Positions 23,420 to 36,146 of a stretch of 64,000 nt of DNA are shown here, piece after piece (position 1 is the first letter of the stretch; each line of letters starts with the position of its first letter). This DNA is from Edolisoma coerulescens (lineage: Eukaryota > Chordata > Aves > Passeriformes > Campephagidae), in the NCBI GenBank assembly GCA_013397115.1, contig VWZW01004039.1:70093-134092 (forward strand), given 5' to 3'. Under the pieces are notes generated by a model. The model worked only from the letters and a program-made list of their open reading frames with translations, did no database searches and was not told the origin of the DNA. A program made the translations under genes and the position numbers.

Positions 23420-26400
23420 CTGGAATATCAAAATAAATGCACTAGCAATAATTTGCCCTGCTCTTAATCCCCTTGAGGAATTGCCTTCTCTTTTGGGGTC
23501 TCATGGTTTGGCTCCTTCAAACTCATGAGATTTTGTGAGCTCAAGTACAACAACAACGAACAAAAAAATCTGGGAGAATGGGGAGAGATAAGTGACTCCC
23601 AGATATACCGAGGAGCAATAGAGCAGCGAGTTTAATTTCGAGTCTGAGAGAAAATAAACAATTTATAAGCATCTCAAAGGAAAAAAAAGAAGGTGAATGC
23701 TGGCCAGTATGGCTTTGTCAGGAATGAATTGAGCCAATCTAATTTCCTCTTCTGGCAGCATAACAAGGATTGCAGATAAGGGCGAAGCAATGTATGTCAT
23801 ATATCTTGATTTTTAGTAGAGCTTCTGACACTGGCTTGCAGGATATTCTAATAATAAACTGGGAAACCAGTCTAGGTGATACTGCTCTAAAGGAGTTGCA
23901 AAACTGGTTGAGGGAAGAAGTACTTAATATCAGTGCTTGTACCTGTGCATTACTCATCTATGATGAAATAATGCAATTACTGCATCTGGAGCCGAGCTCA
24001 AGTTCAGAATAAACACAGTGGCTGAACCAGGATTCAAATTGGGAGCTCTTTGGAAAGAAACGGGATGTGGTTAAACAGGAGGTGCACCGCTGTTCACTTC
24101 AACACCATCAGCTTCAGATTTACACCACTAGGAATAGGGCAGCTGGCTGTGCTGCAGGCAGGGAAGGGTGAAGGGGCTGCTGAGGGTCAAAAGCTGAACA
24201 GGAACAAAAAATATCTTTTTGCAGATGAGGTAAACGCCACACAGGTCCATGTGGGAAAGAAAATCCGAGTAACAGACACAGAGGAATCCTGCTCCGCTGA
24301 GCTGCGTTAGAAGAGCATTAGAGTCCTGTGCACCAGAGAAATGTGGATGATTTGGAGAAAAAGGTGGCAATAATGATCAGGGTCTTTGAACACATTACTC
24401 CAGCCGAGCGTGTTGAGAGGACAGACAGCTGAGGGAAGATGTGCGTAGTCTTTGGCTAGATAAAAGGCTGCTGCTCTGAGGAAAGGAACAATTTGTTCTC
24501 TTATGTCCACAGGGTAGGGCGAGAAGTCATAAGCTAAGATAACAACAAGGCAGATCTGGGTAAAAAATTGCCAGTGACTGCTTTGAAGTAGTGAAGCCCT
24601 GTGTTAGGAACTGATTTGACAGGATGTAGGGCTGCTCTTAGAAGTTTTAAGAATGGATCCGAGATATTTGTCAGGATGGCAAAAGTGCTATACAAGGTCT
24701 TGTATTCAGGAAGGAGGTGAGAATCACTGGCCTCTGTCAGTGCTCCTGTGGCTCTGTGGCTGCAAGATGTGTAATCAGTGCAGCCCTTATTGGCTTAACA
24801 ATAAACCTGCCTCAGCTGCAGGGATTACAGACACACAACTAGGCCGAGCAGAGTTACGTAACAGCAACGAAATTACGTTTTAAGTACGGTTTTATGTTTA
24901 CAAAATGACTTGCACCAGATGGAGGGAGAGCATCTAAACGAGGAGCTCTGCAGAGGTTTTAAGCATTAAAAGCTAAGACCCTGTCTCCAATGAAGCTTCC
25001 CAAAGAATTTTCCACCACTGTTCCAGCTGTAGTGCTGATACAATTGCACTGTGCTAATCCAGGAAGGATGCCAATGCTTTTGAGATTAAAGCCTCAGAAG
25101 CAAGGCTGAAGTGATCTTAGTGAAAGTGGTTTAGATGCAATCTGACCTTAAGGTATATATGAAAAAGATTTAAGCTGGGACATCCTCATTCAGCTACAGG
25201 GTAGCAGCTAGTCAAAAAGAGTTCTTCTGGAAGCAGGCTGTTAGATACACAAACATGTAATTGGTGATGAAAAGTCATACTTTGAGTGCATTCTAGGTGT
25301 GCATTGCCACAGGAGCTGTTTTTGCCTCTCAGCTCGTTTGAATTTGCTCTTTTTGTGCTCTCTACCCTCCTCTTGCAGTGCCCTGCAATACTTTACATCT
25401 GAAGTTTGAGCAGAATATGATGTTCTGCTTTCTCACTGTGAAAAACACAAGTTTTTCCCTATACAATAAGCCTTAATAAGACTATGAATAAAGGCTATTG
25501 ATGAGAGGAATTATTTGCAAGAGATGACCTGGATCATACCTCCCATCTTTCACTTGAGAAATCCTAAATCTGTTAGTACAGATCCTTCATGTAGTGTTGG
25601 ATGTGTTCCATCATTCCGGATATACCAGGGATGTGTTATTTGCAAGGTTTTGAGTCTGACACACAGATAATTCTTTTGTCTGCAGATTCTTTCACACTTT
25701 TTCTGTCTTATATTATTTTCTCATACCGGCCACTTGATATCTCAAACCTGTTGGTTTTTTTCCATGCTATAGCAATGTTTCAATGGGCAGCTCTTTGGAA
25801 CAGTACTCTGGAAGAAAATAGGACACTGAAGTGGTGTTGCCTTAACAACTTCTTTACCTTTCAAAACCTTCTTACGAAAGAAGGTAGAATTGCTATAGTG
25901 TTTAGGCACAGGCCCATCAGACCCCTTGCTGTGGGAAGAAATCACTTTTAGAAACACTGAGATGCTACTCCTTGTTTTTACCCCAGAGGAAGGAGAGGGT
26001 ATAGGAATTGGGCATTTGCTTTGTGTAGTTTTGCTTTCTGTCTTCCCTGCTGGACTGGTGGAGTGTACAGAAGTATCCTGGGGTACTGTGCCAGGATGAG
26101 GGAAGCCTTTCCTAAGAGTGGTCCTGGCTGTGCAGTTTTGGTGCCCTTAAGAACAGATTTAGCCCTTACTGTGCATCCATTTGGGGAGCAGAAGGATGCT
26201 TCTCCTTTTCCCTTTCTGTTTTACCATTAGTGAAAACATCTGTACTATCCATTAGGTGTTCCAGAAGTACCTCTGTGCCTAAAGAGACTTGTGGAATCTC
26301 TCTGCTCCCTTTTGCAGGGAACTGCATGAGTCAGCTGGTGTTGAGAACACACCTATGTTTTCCTCATCTCCATCCCACACCCTTTTCTGCTCTAATAAAT

Positions 26401-29400
26401 TCATGGCAGGTGGATTCAAACATATGAGCTCCAGCTTCCCTGAGCCACTGACACAGAGGAAGAGGATTGAGGCCTTGGATAACCTCCCCAGGAAGCAAAG
26501 CCTGAGACACAGTGCCTGGTGTGCAGTTTGTTTAGAGCCAATGGAGCCATCCCATCTCCCTCTCCTCTGCATCTTCCAGTTCATGTATGGACTTCCTTTA
26601 ATTGGCCAGGCTCTGCTCCTGTACCAGAAATGGTTTGATTTAACAAGAAAAATCTTTGCACTGGAAAAAATTGATCTGGAACGTGTCTGAAATTTGTGCA
26701 CAGTGACATCAAGGTGAGGAGAATGCATGACCCTGAAGAGTGGTAGTTAATAAGTATTTTATAAATTGTTTGTTCATGTCTGTGCACACATCAGAGACTG
26801 TGTTTGAGGACAGGAAGTGGCTGCACAGAAGGCAGAGGAGAACAATCCTTTGTAGAGAGTGATGCACACATTCCAGTGACTGTCTCAAAAGGTGCATCCA
26901 AGTCTACAAAGGTCCACATCTCTAGGGATGCCATCAGTATGAACTGAACATGTGCTTCCTGCAGCATGTGTTTTGGAGAGGGAGAATGCCCCTGGTGTGC
27001 ACCAGGTGCCATTGTGTGATCACAGAACACCTCAAGCAGGAAGGGACCCGTAAGAATCATCCGATCAAACTCCCAAGTAATGAAACAGTGAGCTGGAGCA
27101 GGGAAGACCTACAGCCTCCTCATTTACAGTTTGTTCTGCATCTTTCCCATCTGGTTGGTTTTGCAGCCATTTTTTGTGGAAGACCAGCTCCTTTAGAGAC
27201 CTCTTGTGCAGAATTTTCAGTCTCCACACAGTGTTTCTCTTTGGTGTCTGGCTCTGTTTCTGGTTCCTTCGTCTGAAGAGGAGCAGAAGGACAACTGATG
27301 TGCCATTGTGAGGGTCAGAAACAGGATGATGGTATCTACCCCAGGAATTTGAAGTTACTCGTGCTCTAGAGTTTTGTTGCAGTTGAAAAATAAAAAGCAG
27401 GTCATGCTGCTGATGACAGCACACCTTCCAAATTCTCCTTGGTGGGTGTAGATCAGCTGCTGAGAGCAGTGGCTTGTTACTGCTGCATTCAGGCACCATA
27501 AAGATTCTGATAGATAAGTTCTGCACGGGGTGCAAAGTGCTGAAATTCCCTTGCGCTCCAGTGAGTTCAGAGTATCCCACATGCAGCTTTTCTGCCTAGT
27601 CTGGATTTCCTTGAATTAGTACCTTCCCTTTGGGACATCCTGGTTGTTAAATGAAAATGTTCGTTTTCACGTGTTTGTGCTGAATGTGGAAGCTCAGGTG
27701 CAGGAAAAAGTTTCATAGCTGCTCTGCTGGAATAATCTTTCTAATGTATTTGTACATGTTTTTCTTACCCTAGTGTTTCATAATGGTAGGGTTTTTCTCC
27801 CCGCCTCCTCTCAGGGCTGACTGTTCTGCCTATTCCATCTTGACTTACAGGTCTTTTATTGCAATTTAATAGTTGTTCTTAATCTTTTCCAGGTGCACGT
27901 AATGATCCTGCTCCTGACACAGATCTTTTGCCACACAGGAAGCCTGTGAGGAAGGTATGAAACAGATTGAGAGCACAGCTATTTATACAGATCATGGAAG
28001 GCTAGGATATGTAGATTTGAAATCTGTGTGTTACCTTCTGAGGAATTTTGCCATATCTTTAATTTTATTGTGTATCACAGGCTGCCTTTCTGACGGCTGG
28101 CTCCAAAGTTCACTGAAATCATTGGAATTAATCCCTGACATTTTGGACAAGTCTAGATTGAACCCTAAACCATGTGGTGGGGTGCTTGTTTTGAACCACT
28201 GGACTAGTCAAAGGTATTATCCCCACCTGTTATTAAATCAATAGTTTTGATTCTGATGACACTTCAAGCTTTTATTTCCACCCTCCAGTGGAAAGAAGGT
28301 GGTTGAGCATGTGCTGTCGGTGGAGGGTGAAGACATTGTCTGAGCACGCAGTAACAGAAAGCACAAAGGTGGCAGAAGGCTCCCTGTCAGTCTGGGAGGA
28401 AATGCTGTGCATTAAATCCCCAGCTAGCTGTGATATTTGGGAAGTGCCAGTTGTCAGCACAGTGCCAAAGGAGCAATCTGCTCAGTGCTGGCAGCTCTGC
28501 TCCCCTCTGCCAATTCCGAATGCCACTGACTCGCTGGAGAGGGAACCCAGCCCACTCTTTGTTGGAGGGCTGATAGGTGTGAGGAGTGGAGTCGTGTAAT
28601 AAGTGAAAGAAAGGACAAATCAAGAGGAAATGGAGGAATTCCTCAGGGTGCCATCTGTGATGCAGATTACCAGGGAGGCAGAGTGAAAGTGAATTTCTTC
28701 TTTTGTGGATTAATTCTGCCAGGCTGCAATCAGAGAGCTAACATGCATCCTGCCTTTCAGGATCATAAAAAGCAATGCAAGTGCTGACATCTATTATTAA
28801 CACTGCTTTCCAATCAGCACTGGAGAGAAATAATGGAATATATACCTGAAAGTTTCCAGCTACCACCATAAAGGGCAGAAAGGTGGGGAGCTTTCTTTGC
28901 TCCCTCATCACCTGCTCAGTGCTCACGGATGATTTCCTTGTGCTCATTAGTAATGCGTTGAAGGTCAGGCCCCAGCTTTCATTTAATAGTAAACAAACTG
29001 ATTTTAGAGGGCAGAAGGAAATCTCAGAGGCCCAAAACATCTTTCTTATCTGCTCCTCTCTTCCATTCAGCTGCCAAAGAGATGATTTGTGAATGATACA
29101 ATGATGCACTGCTGAGGCAGAAACAGACCCTGTTGTTTACCACGGCCTGAAGTCTGCGTCCATTTTTCTGAATTTCTGTTGGATTTGAGTTTATATACCA
29201 ATATTATTTATTTCAAAGCTCTGCTGCAATATCAGCAGCTGGCTTTAGACCTGACTGAAGCTGTATTTGATTGCTTTCTCAACAAACATAGTCCCTGCTC
29301 CACAGTTTATGATATGGATGTGTCTTTTTATCTCATGGAAAATATGAGCCCCACAGCTCATTTAGCGCTTACTGTTTACTGATATGAATCATTGGAGGAC

Positions 29401-30400
29401 TGTTGTTGTTGCTGCTGTAAAAATAATAATAATAATAATAAAAACACTCTATGGAGGAGAGCTACAAAGGCTTTAATAGAAAAATTGCATTCTAGTAACA
29501 CAGACTGCTCTTCAGCAAAACAACATCATGTAAATGTGCCATTGTGTTCCAGAATGCTACGCAAGTTCAGTGCTATGTGGGTTTTATATAACAAATAAGT
29601 TTTAAACCCCCAATTTAGTATGGAGATAGCAGCTCACCTGCTTAAAATGTATCCTTTTATTATCGGTCAATTGGAGGGAAATGTATTGGTTGTATTTTTT
29701 ATCCTATTTGAATAAAAGCCGCATTTACGACTCAGTTTTTATAGCCAATGTCCCATAATTGCAGCTGAGAAGTGCTTCTTGGATTATCAGTCCTTTCCAG
29801 AAGTTACACTCTTCTCCTTGGAAATGTTATCATGGGTGGTCTTGATGGAAAAGCACTGCAGACTCTAATGGTGAATGTTAAAGTGGCTCCATAAATCTGT
29901 GCACAAACTGAAGTGGCAGGTATGTTATTTCATACTGCGGTCTGTAATGCAAGGAGGCTTCAAATTTCACTGCAATGGATCTCACTGAGGGCTACAGTCC
30001 ATGGAAGAAATCTGAGCACCATGGAAACAACTGTTAAACTCTGGTTTCAATGGAGGCAGAATTTTATGCTGTCCATTTTAGGGTGGGTTTTCCCTCAGCA
30101 GTGTCTTAACTGTTCCACCAGATTCGCTAAAAGTCTTTTCAAAAGCCTTGCTAGGAGCAAACCTGGGCCAAGATGGTGCTTTTGTGAAAATCCTGCTATC
30201 AGTGTAATATCTTTAAAGACTGAGCTCTTCATGTTCCATAGAGTTATCAGACTTGCCTTAGAGACCACTGATATTTATCCATTATTGGCCTAATCCTGCA
30301 TCTCTTACCCAGAGTTAAGATTTAATGTTAAACAACACACACATAAACTCTAATGTATAAATAGTTCTGTTTTCTCTGTGCATGGACACTGAGTTCATCA
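23420..30400. other. Spacer upstream of ARPC1A, no gene supported
   Basis: This is AT-rich unique sequence. I looked on the minus strand for the missing C-terminal myosin rod exons (QNTSLINQKKK, AEELKKEQDTSAHLERMKK and KLEARVRELE regions) and found nothing convincing. Small features are a possible CR1 terminus at 27018-27075 and a (TAA)n run at 29427-29442. Short open frames are chance. Confidence 0.6.
29427..29442. repeat. (AAT)n microsatellite
   Basis: Five AAT units follow a (GTT)/(GCT)-rich stretch. Confidence 0.75.
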
Positions 30401-30427
30401 TGCCTTCTCCATGACCTCTGCCTGCTC

Positions 30428-30569
30428 CTAGAGTTCTCCAGAGTGCTCACTGCCCTCCAGGTCAGCCTGAACTTCTTCCAGCTCTCTTTGAGGTGGGCAG
30501 AGGCAGCACTTACAGCTCCTGCAGCTCCTCTTGCTGGCGAGCATCCTCATCCCTTTGGATCCAAAGGTC
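30428..30569 (-). pseudogene. MYH16: MYH16 remnant, last detected rod exon
   Basis: The acceptor GCTTTCAG precedes DLWIQRDEDARQQEELQEL, then a stop. After a shift, QRELEEVQADLEGSEHSGEL ends at TAG (30428-30430). It matches DTQIQLDDAVRANDDLKE, then [20 protein letters not shown]. No further rod exon is recognised downstream. Confidence 0.85.
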
Positions 30570-30821
30570 CTGAAAGCAGATGAAAGATTAATGTAAATAA
30601 CGAAGGGAGAGGATGCTGAAAGTTGTAAGAGGTCTCTCGGCAAAGCTGTTCTTTAGGGTGATGCCAGGTTTTTTTTGGAAAAGCAAAACTTAAAACCAAA
30701 CCCCATGAAAACCCCAGCTCTCTCAGCATCTTGTTTGCCTGTCATTGTAGCCACATTGGCTTTAGGAAATTGTTTCTGATTGAGGCTGATGTAACTGAGG
30801 ACAGGTTATGTTTGAGTGAGA

Positions 30822-30850
30822 GTGTGTGTGTGTGTGCGCGTGTGTGTGTA
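30822..30850. repeat. (GT)n/(CG) microsatellite
   Basis: About 14 GT units, interrupted by CGCG, lie in an intron of the myosin pseudogene. Confidence 0.85.
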
Positions 30851-31364
30851 TAGATGTGTATAGAGAGATAGAATCTTTGTTGTTAGTCTTTAAGTTACTA
30901 GAATTGGATTTTTGGCATCAGTTGTATCACTTTATTTCAACAAAGAGACAGCTTTTTACTAATTTTCTTACTTAGTTTTATTTTAGCACTGAAGAGCTGA
31001 AGGAAGCTCTCTAGTATTACATCTCTGTTAGTTTCCAGTCCATTCCTTGGCTGTTCTATTCAAACAGCAATCACAACTTCTCTTAAACATGGAACTTTTT
31101 CGGTTTAATTACATATAAATAGTTCTTGGGTTTTCAGTTTGACGAAAGCTGATAGTAATGCTTGTCTTGTATAAGATTTGTTGAAACTACTGCAGATTGA
31201 AATTGGTGTGAGTGGGAGAACCAGGGCTTTTGAATATAAATTCTCAGTGTGTTCAAGATTTCTGTCTAAACAAGAGTACATAATCTACTGCTTTGTTGCT
31301 TAAGTATAAAATAGAACTGGTGTTATTTTCCATCCAGGAGCTGCATCCAGCCTCTCCAGTTTAC

Positions 31365-31546
31365 CTGGCCATGCTCTTGCAGTTTATTCAGGTCCGGACA
31401 AGCTTGCTGTTGTTCCTGCTGGCACAATCCAGCTGCATTTCGATTCTGGTCAGGTCAGTGTCCATCATTTCCAGGCAGAGATCTTCAGCACTCCAGTCTC
31501 CAGACTCGCCTGCAGAGACTCAATTGCATGCTGGTGAGTGTTTCTG
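31365..31546 (-). pseudogene. MYH16: MYH16 remnant, rod exon DSLQTSLDAE...MEIQLSHANR
   Basis: The read is RNTHQHAIESLQASLETG. A frameshift leads to SAEDLCLEMMDTDLTRIEMQ and LDCASRNNSKLVRT, then a second shift to LNKLQEHGQ before donor GTAAAC. It matches RNHLRVVDSLQTSLDAE, then MEGDLNEMEIQLSHANR. The high end is approximate. Confidence 0.9.
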
Positions 31547-31689
31547 TGGACTCCAGTGAAGCATATGGTACAGCAGTCTGTTATCTTGAGTCTGATCCAG
31601 CCCTTGTATCAAGTTATTGCCCACCAAGTAATAAAAATACAGTAACTTTTCAAACCTGTTAAAACTGAGATACCAGGACTTTGTACCAA

Positions 31690-31925
31690 GCCATTCACGA
31701 ATACCTTCTTCTAAAACAGGGCTGGAGAGATTTCAAGAGGTCATCCTAAAAATGTGCTGCCTAAAAACTGGATCACCTCCTGCCAAACCAGTCCCACTTG
31801 ATGTGAGACCAGACTGCACTTAACTTCCAATAACAGAGCCTGTAACCTCCAGACAATCTGGTCCAAGGAGTAATTCCCCTTAATGATTATCAAACTTTCC
31901 TAATGTCTAACTTAAAACCTCCATG
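31690..31925 (-). mobile_element. Old CR1-like fragment in the MYH16 pseudogene
   Basis: The text 'cctccagacaatctggtccaaggagtaattcc ... tttcctaatgtctaacttaaaacctcc' is typical of older avian CR1 3' regions. It lies between two rod exons. The upstream limit is uncertain. Confidence 0.6.
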
Positions 31926-32074
31926 CTGCAGCCTTATTATGCCCATAATGTAATTATGGTCTACGTGATTATACATACAAATTCCATCCAGTTATACATG
32001 CAAAATCCATCTGGTGCTATGTGGGCAGCAGGCACCAGGCTGGCAGGAATCTCTCACATCTGCAGCATTGATAC

Positions 32075-32205
32075 CTCCAAGGAAGACTCTGCTTCCTCCA
32101 GTGCCACCTGCAGTTCGTCCTTCTCAATCTCCAGCCTCACCGTTTGCAGCTCCTGAGTGTTCTTCCCTCCCTTCCTCAGCTGATTGATTAGATCCTTAAT
32201 TTCAT
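32075..32205 (-). pseudogene. MYH16: MYH16 remnant, intact rod exon [10 protein letters not shown]...EASLE
   Basis: The acceptor TTCTTCCCTAG precedes EIKDLINQLRKGGKNTQELQ, TVRLEIEKDELQVALEEAES and SLE, with donor GTATCA. This 131-nt exon is fully open and aligns without gaps to [41 protein letters not shown]. Confidence 0.95.
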
Positions 32206-33136
32206 CTAGGGAAGAAAACAGATATTTCATGTGATACGTTTATTTCAGAACTATGATCTTTATCGAGTGCACCAGACAGATCCTTTGACTGGAAATAGCA
32301 TGAAATGGTTTCAGTCACTTTGTATCAGCTGCCCTTTTCTTTCATTGCTAAATATTATCCTGGATTTCTGAATGAGCCCTGCTAGCTGCGTGTGTTCACA
32401 GAGGTGGAAGAATGAAGCCCACTAAATAAAGAGAATTTTTTCACAGTTTTTATCCAGCCTTGCCCTCTCCCCCTTTCAGATCGTTGCTCTCACAAAATGG
32501 GAACAGGACACCACATCATCTCCCTGCAGCAGAGAGGGGCTCTCTGCCAGCTGATGGAGGCTGGAGCAAAGAGCTGGATGGAGAGCCCAGGAAACACTGG
32601 CTGTGTGCCAGAGTGTCCCTCACTGTTTTCTTTTGGCCACAAGGACAGCAGGCTGTAGCATCTTCTAAATGTTTACAGTTTACAGTGTCATCCTCCAGCC
32701 TCCTGTCAGAGATCAATTTTTGTCATTTACAGAAGTGTAAAAAAAGGGGGGGAACTGGTATCACTGAACAGCCAGTACAGAGAAGGGATGCAAAGAGGGA
32801 GACTGAGAGGAGTCTGACTGACTTCCTCTGAACTGATTGCTGGAGATGCTGAATCCTCTCCACGGAGGTTAAAGGGAATGTCATCTTCCCAGGGTGAAGC
32901 TGGCAGTTCTTAACCACCCCCCCAAGTGAATTGCTCACAATTAGAGGATGCTGGTAGCCAGAACTGGCACTGCAGCCTCCCTTTTGTTGCACCAAATTAA
33001 TGTCCTCAGAGACTGAAAGCACTGCTAGAAATAAGGAAAGTGGGTTTAATGCTGGAACACACCCCAAGAGATCATTCAGTAGGAATCAAGGGGCTTGTGA
33101 TGTGCAGAATTTTTGTACATCAAACCAGTACTTAAC

Positions 33137-33343
33137 CTGAAGGGCCTTGTTCTCTTTTTTTCATGGATTCCAGGTGCTCCAAGGATTCTTCATAGGCAGC
33201 CTTAAGCTCTACATTTTCAGTTGTGTACATTCCTTCTGTGAATTTACTTCCACCTGCAGCTCTTTGCCCTTTTTTTGCCATTCCTTTAACATCTCACCAA
33301 AGGCTCTGAGCCTCTTGTCCAGAGCAGCACAAGCAGCACTGGC
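33137..33343 (-). pseudogene. MYH16: MYH16 remnant, rod exon [12 protein letters not shown] with two frameshifts
   Basis: The acceptor TTTTCCAG precedes ASAACAALDKRLRAFGEMLK, then EWQKKGKELQVEVNSQKEC. A frameshift (stop at 33209-33211 in the old frame) leads to VELKAAYEESLEHLESM. An extra A in a run of seven then shifts into ENKALQ, before donor GTTAAG. It matches [20 protein letters not shown], then LKNAYEESLEHLE and ENKNLQ. Confidence 0.95.
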
Positions 33344-34599
33344 CTGGAAAAATAAAGCCAAGCATTCACTGGACACAAGTTTTTTCACACTTCACTTCTC
33401 TGCATGTCCTGCCAGCCAGTCACAGTTAAATTGGCAGCCATTCTAAAGACTGACAGTGTTTCTCTTGGTCCCTCTGAATGGATGATTAAAATGTTTATGA
33501 GGCTGTCTTTCCTCACCATTAGGAATTTAACAAGATCACCCAGTTCCCATCAGTGTGATAGTCATCCTTGCTCCTGTGGTTATAATGATGCTGCTGTGGA
33601 GCAAATGTTTTCCACTTCAGATGTTCCTTGTGCAGATGTGCTGTTGGTAATTGCCTGGGTTGATCAGTGTGACTTTTTCTATTTCAAAGCAGATTCAGTT
33701 ACAAACAAGATGTTATTCAAGACTATTTTAGACTGTGTTTAACTGCTTGTCATGAAGGGAAAGAATAAAGGTACACTTTTCTTTCCTAGGAGCTTTTAAT
33801 CACAAATATTCTCCATATCCTTATGATCCACACATGTGTTCAGATACCATGGTGACAAGCACACCACAGGAACCATAGAATAAAGTGCTGCTTCATTAAA
33901 GAAGGGGATGGGGAAACAGATTTTTTCAGCCCAGTAACGCAATGCTGTATGTGGGATTTTCGGCTCTTGGGATCTGTTCTAAAGCCAACTGCAGGCATTG
34001 GCAGGTACCCAAGGACTTCAGTGGATTTGGAGCAGCCTTTGTGCCTATTTTAAGTAACATTTTTATTCAAATATCCCAGAGTTGCACTATTATTCATGCT
34101 CTTACACTAACACGAGCAAGAGTAGAAATGCTAATTTAATGAAGGAGCTGGTGTTTAAACTGTGTTGTTTAGGTCTGCTTTGAGTTTGGTAGTTAATAAC
34201 CAGTGGCCAACCCACCAGTACTGCAACACTGAAAAGTTCAAAGCAGGATATCATTATCCTTTAAAGGAAGATGAATACCTTGCCTTGCAGTAAAGGAGGG
34301 CTTTTGCTTTAGCTGTGCTCTTGTTTCTGGAAGTCAGCTAATGAGCTTATAAGCAGCATGCTGTGTGCTCCCAGGAATTAGCTGTGACTCTCATCTGGGT
34401 TTTCTCTTGATGTGAGAAGTCTTAGCCTTGCTTCTCATGGCCATACAGATTGCTTGACGTTTAATAGAGACATCTTAAGAAATAAGGGACTGGATCAAAG
34501 CCGACCTGAGTTAACTGAAAGACTCCCAGAGCCTCTGGTGCCAGGTCTTAGATCTTGGTGGTCAGGCTGAGTACGCTCCTGGGTAGCTGGATTTCTTGC

Positions 34600-34730
34600 C
34601 TTCTTAAGTCAACAGCGAGTTCCTCCACTTCATTCTGAAGCCTCTGCTTAGTTTTCTCCATGTTGGCAGCCCAAGCTTGGACTCATCCCACTGTCTCCTC
34701 TGCTTCTGGAGCCTCACAGACAACTTTGTC
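34600..34730 (-). pseudogene. MYH16: MYH16 remnant, rod exon LEKTKHRLQNEIEDLMVD
   Basis: The acceptor TTTTCTTTAG precedes EAPEAEETVG, TGA (34683-34685) and VQAWAANMEKTKQRLQNEVE, then ELAVDL. It matches [20 protein letters not shown] and TKHRLQNEIEDLMVD. The apparent donor is GCAAGA, with GC in place of GT. Confidence 0.94.
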
Positions 34731-35210
34731 CTAAAGAAAAGATGGCAGAAATATCCTGGTGAGTAGTTTGTGGAGTTGAAGAGTGGTGGAATCAGCAGCC
34801 TTCACCTACTGAGCACCATCACTCTTTTCACCAGGGAAAAGATGATATCTTGCCAGCAGTCTCAGAAAACAGACTGTAAAAACTTTGGTGCTTGTTTTAT
34901 CCTTAGGAAATTATAGTGGCTTTTGTAGGGCTGATGGAAGAGTAAAGTCCTGTTGAAATTAAAAAAGGCTACACAAATTCAAGCCTTTATCAGAAAGGTT
35001 TGTTTTCTGTTGTCAGTATACCAATGTTAGGTCTCAGTAGTCTCTGTTATTGCAAGTATTATTTTCCTTCTCTTGGCTGGAGCCCTTTGCTTTCTCTCTC
35101 CCTTACCAAATTACATCCCAACAGATCACATCCATAAGCTGTGACTCAGCAGCCAAACTAAATGATGAGACTGCCCTAAGCCCCAGACTCCCTGAAAGCT
35201 GAGTGCTCAC

Positions 35211-35365
35211 TTGGTTTCCTCCAGCTCTTTGGTTCTATCTATGGCATCAATCCTCTATTTGGTCCTCCAGACTGCGACTTCAGTGTTGAGTTTAGAGACC
35301 AGGCAATGCAGTTCAGCTTTGCTTTTCTCCTCTTCCTCCAGTTGTTTTTTCATCAGGTCCAAATC
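35211..35365 (-). pseudogene. MYH16: MYH16 remnant, rod exon [20 protein letters not shown]
   Basis: The acceptor GAGCAG precedes DLDLMKKQLEEEEKSKAELH and CLVSKLNTEVAVWRTK. TAG (35255-35257) replaces the Tyr codon, then RIDAIDRTKELEET follows with donor GTGAGC. This is the strongest single match to myosin tails: [17 protein letters not shown] and RTEELEE. Confidence 0.95.
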
Positions 35366-36039
35366 CTGCTCAGTGTTGGCTGGGCTCCCACAGCAGCCAT
35401 GCAGGACTTGAAGTAGCACAAGCTCCACTTGAACCACTCAGCTCTGGACCATCTAGAAACATCTCAGCCTTCAAAATATCTTCCTGTTCAGGAGCCAAGT
35501 TTTTTTTTCCTTACCTGGTTTTTGCTGTATTGCAGTGAATTGAATTGAGCTCATACAACTGAAAACAAAACTTGGCTTGTCACCATCCCTGTTTTCTCTC
35601 AAACAGTGTTTCAAAGAATTATGACAGTAAACCCATTTGGTGATTGTTCTGAACACAGAATCCTTGCCAGACTGGTGATATACAGGTGCAGCACTCGAAT
35701 TACTCTTTGGAGATAAGCAGAAATTTCCAAGACACAGGTGTCAGACAGGGAGATGAAATATTGCTATATTTTGAGCCAGACTTATGTGATCTCTGCAAAT
35801 AAACTGCTGCACAATCCACCAAATGGACAGTGGACTGAGAATCAGGAGGTCGTGTGTGTTCCGCTCTGCTGCCAACTCATGGGAGAATCCACATCTTATT
35901 TCCAAATCCGTACAGGGCTCATGTCCCCCACATTCCCTCCAAGATCAGCTGGTGACAAGCCCAGAGAAGAACTTGGATGGGGAAGTTCTTCTTTGTGAGG
36001 GCTAGCACAACAGATTTGTTGCTCTGAAGTGGACAACGT

Positions 36040-36146
36040 TCAAAGGAGCAGGCAGTGCATGACCCGTGACAGCAGCAGCCTCTGCAGGCAGCTGGTGTTC
36101 CCCAGCACCTTGGACTCCTCATCCAGCAGCCTCCTCAAGTCATCTG
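36040..36146 (-). pseudogene. MYH16: MYH16 remnant, rod [11 protein letters not shown]
   Basis: The acceptor ACTTTGCAAG precedes DDLRRLLDEESKVLGNTSCL. This matches [20 protein letters not shown]. Following bases resemble the codons for SARHDCDLL in a broken frame. Confidence 0.8.
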
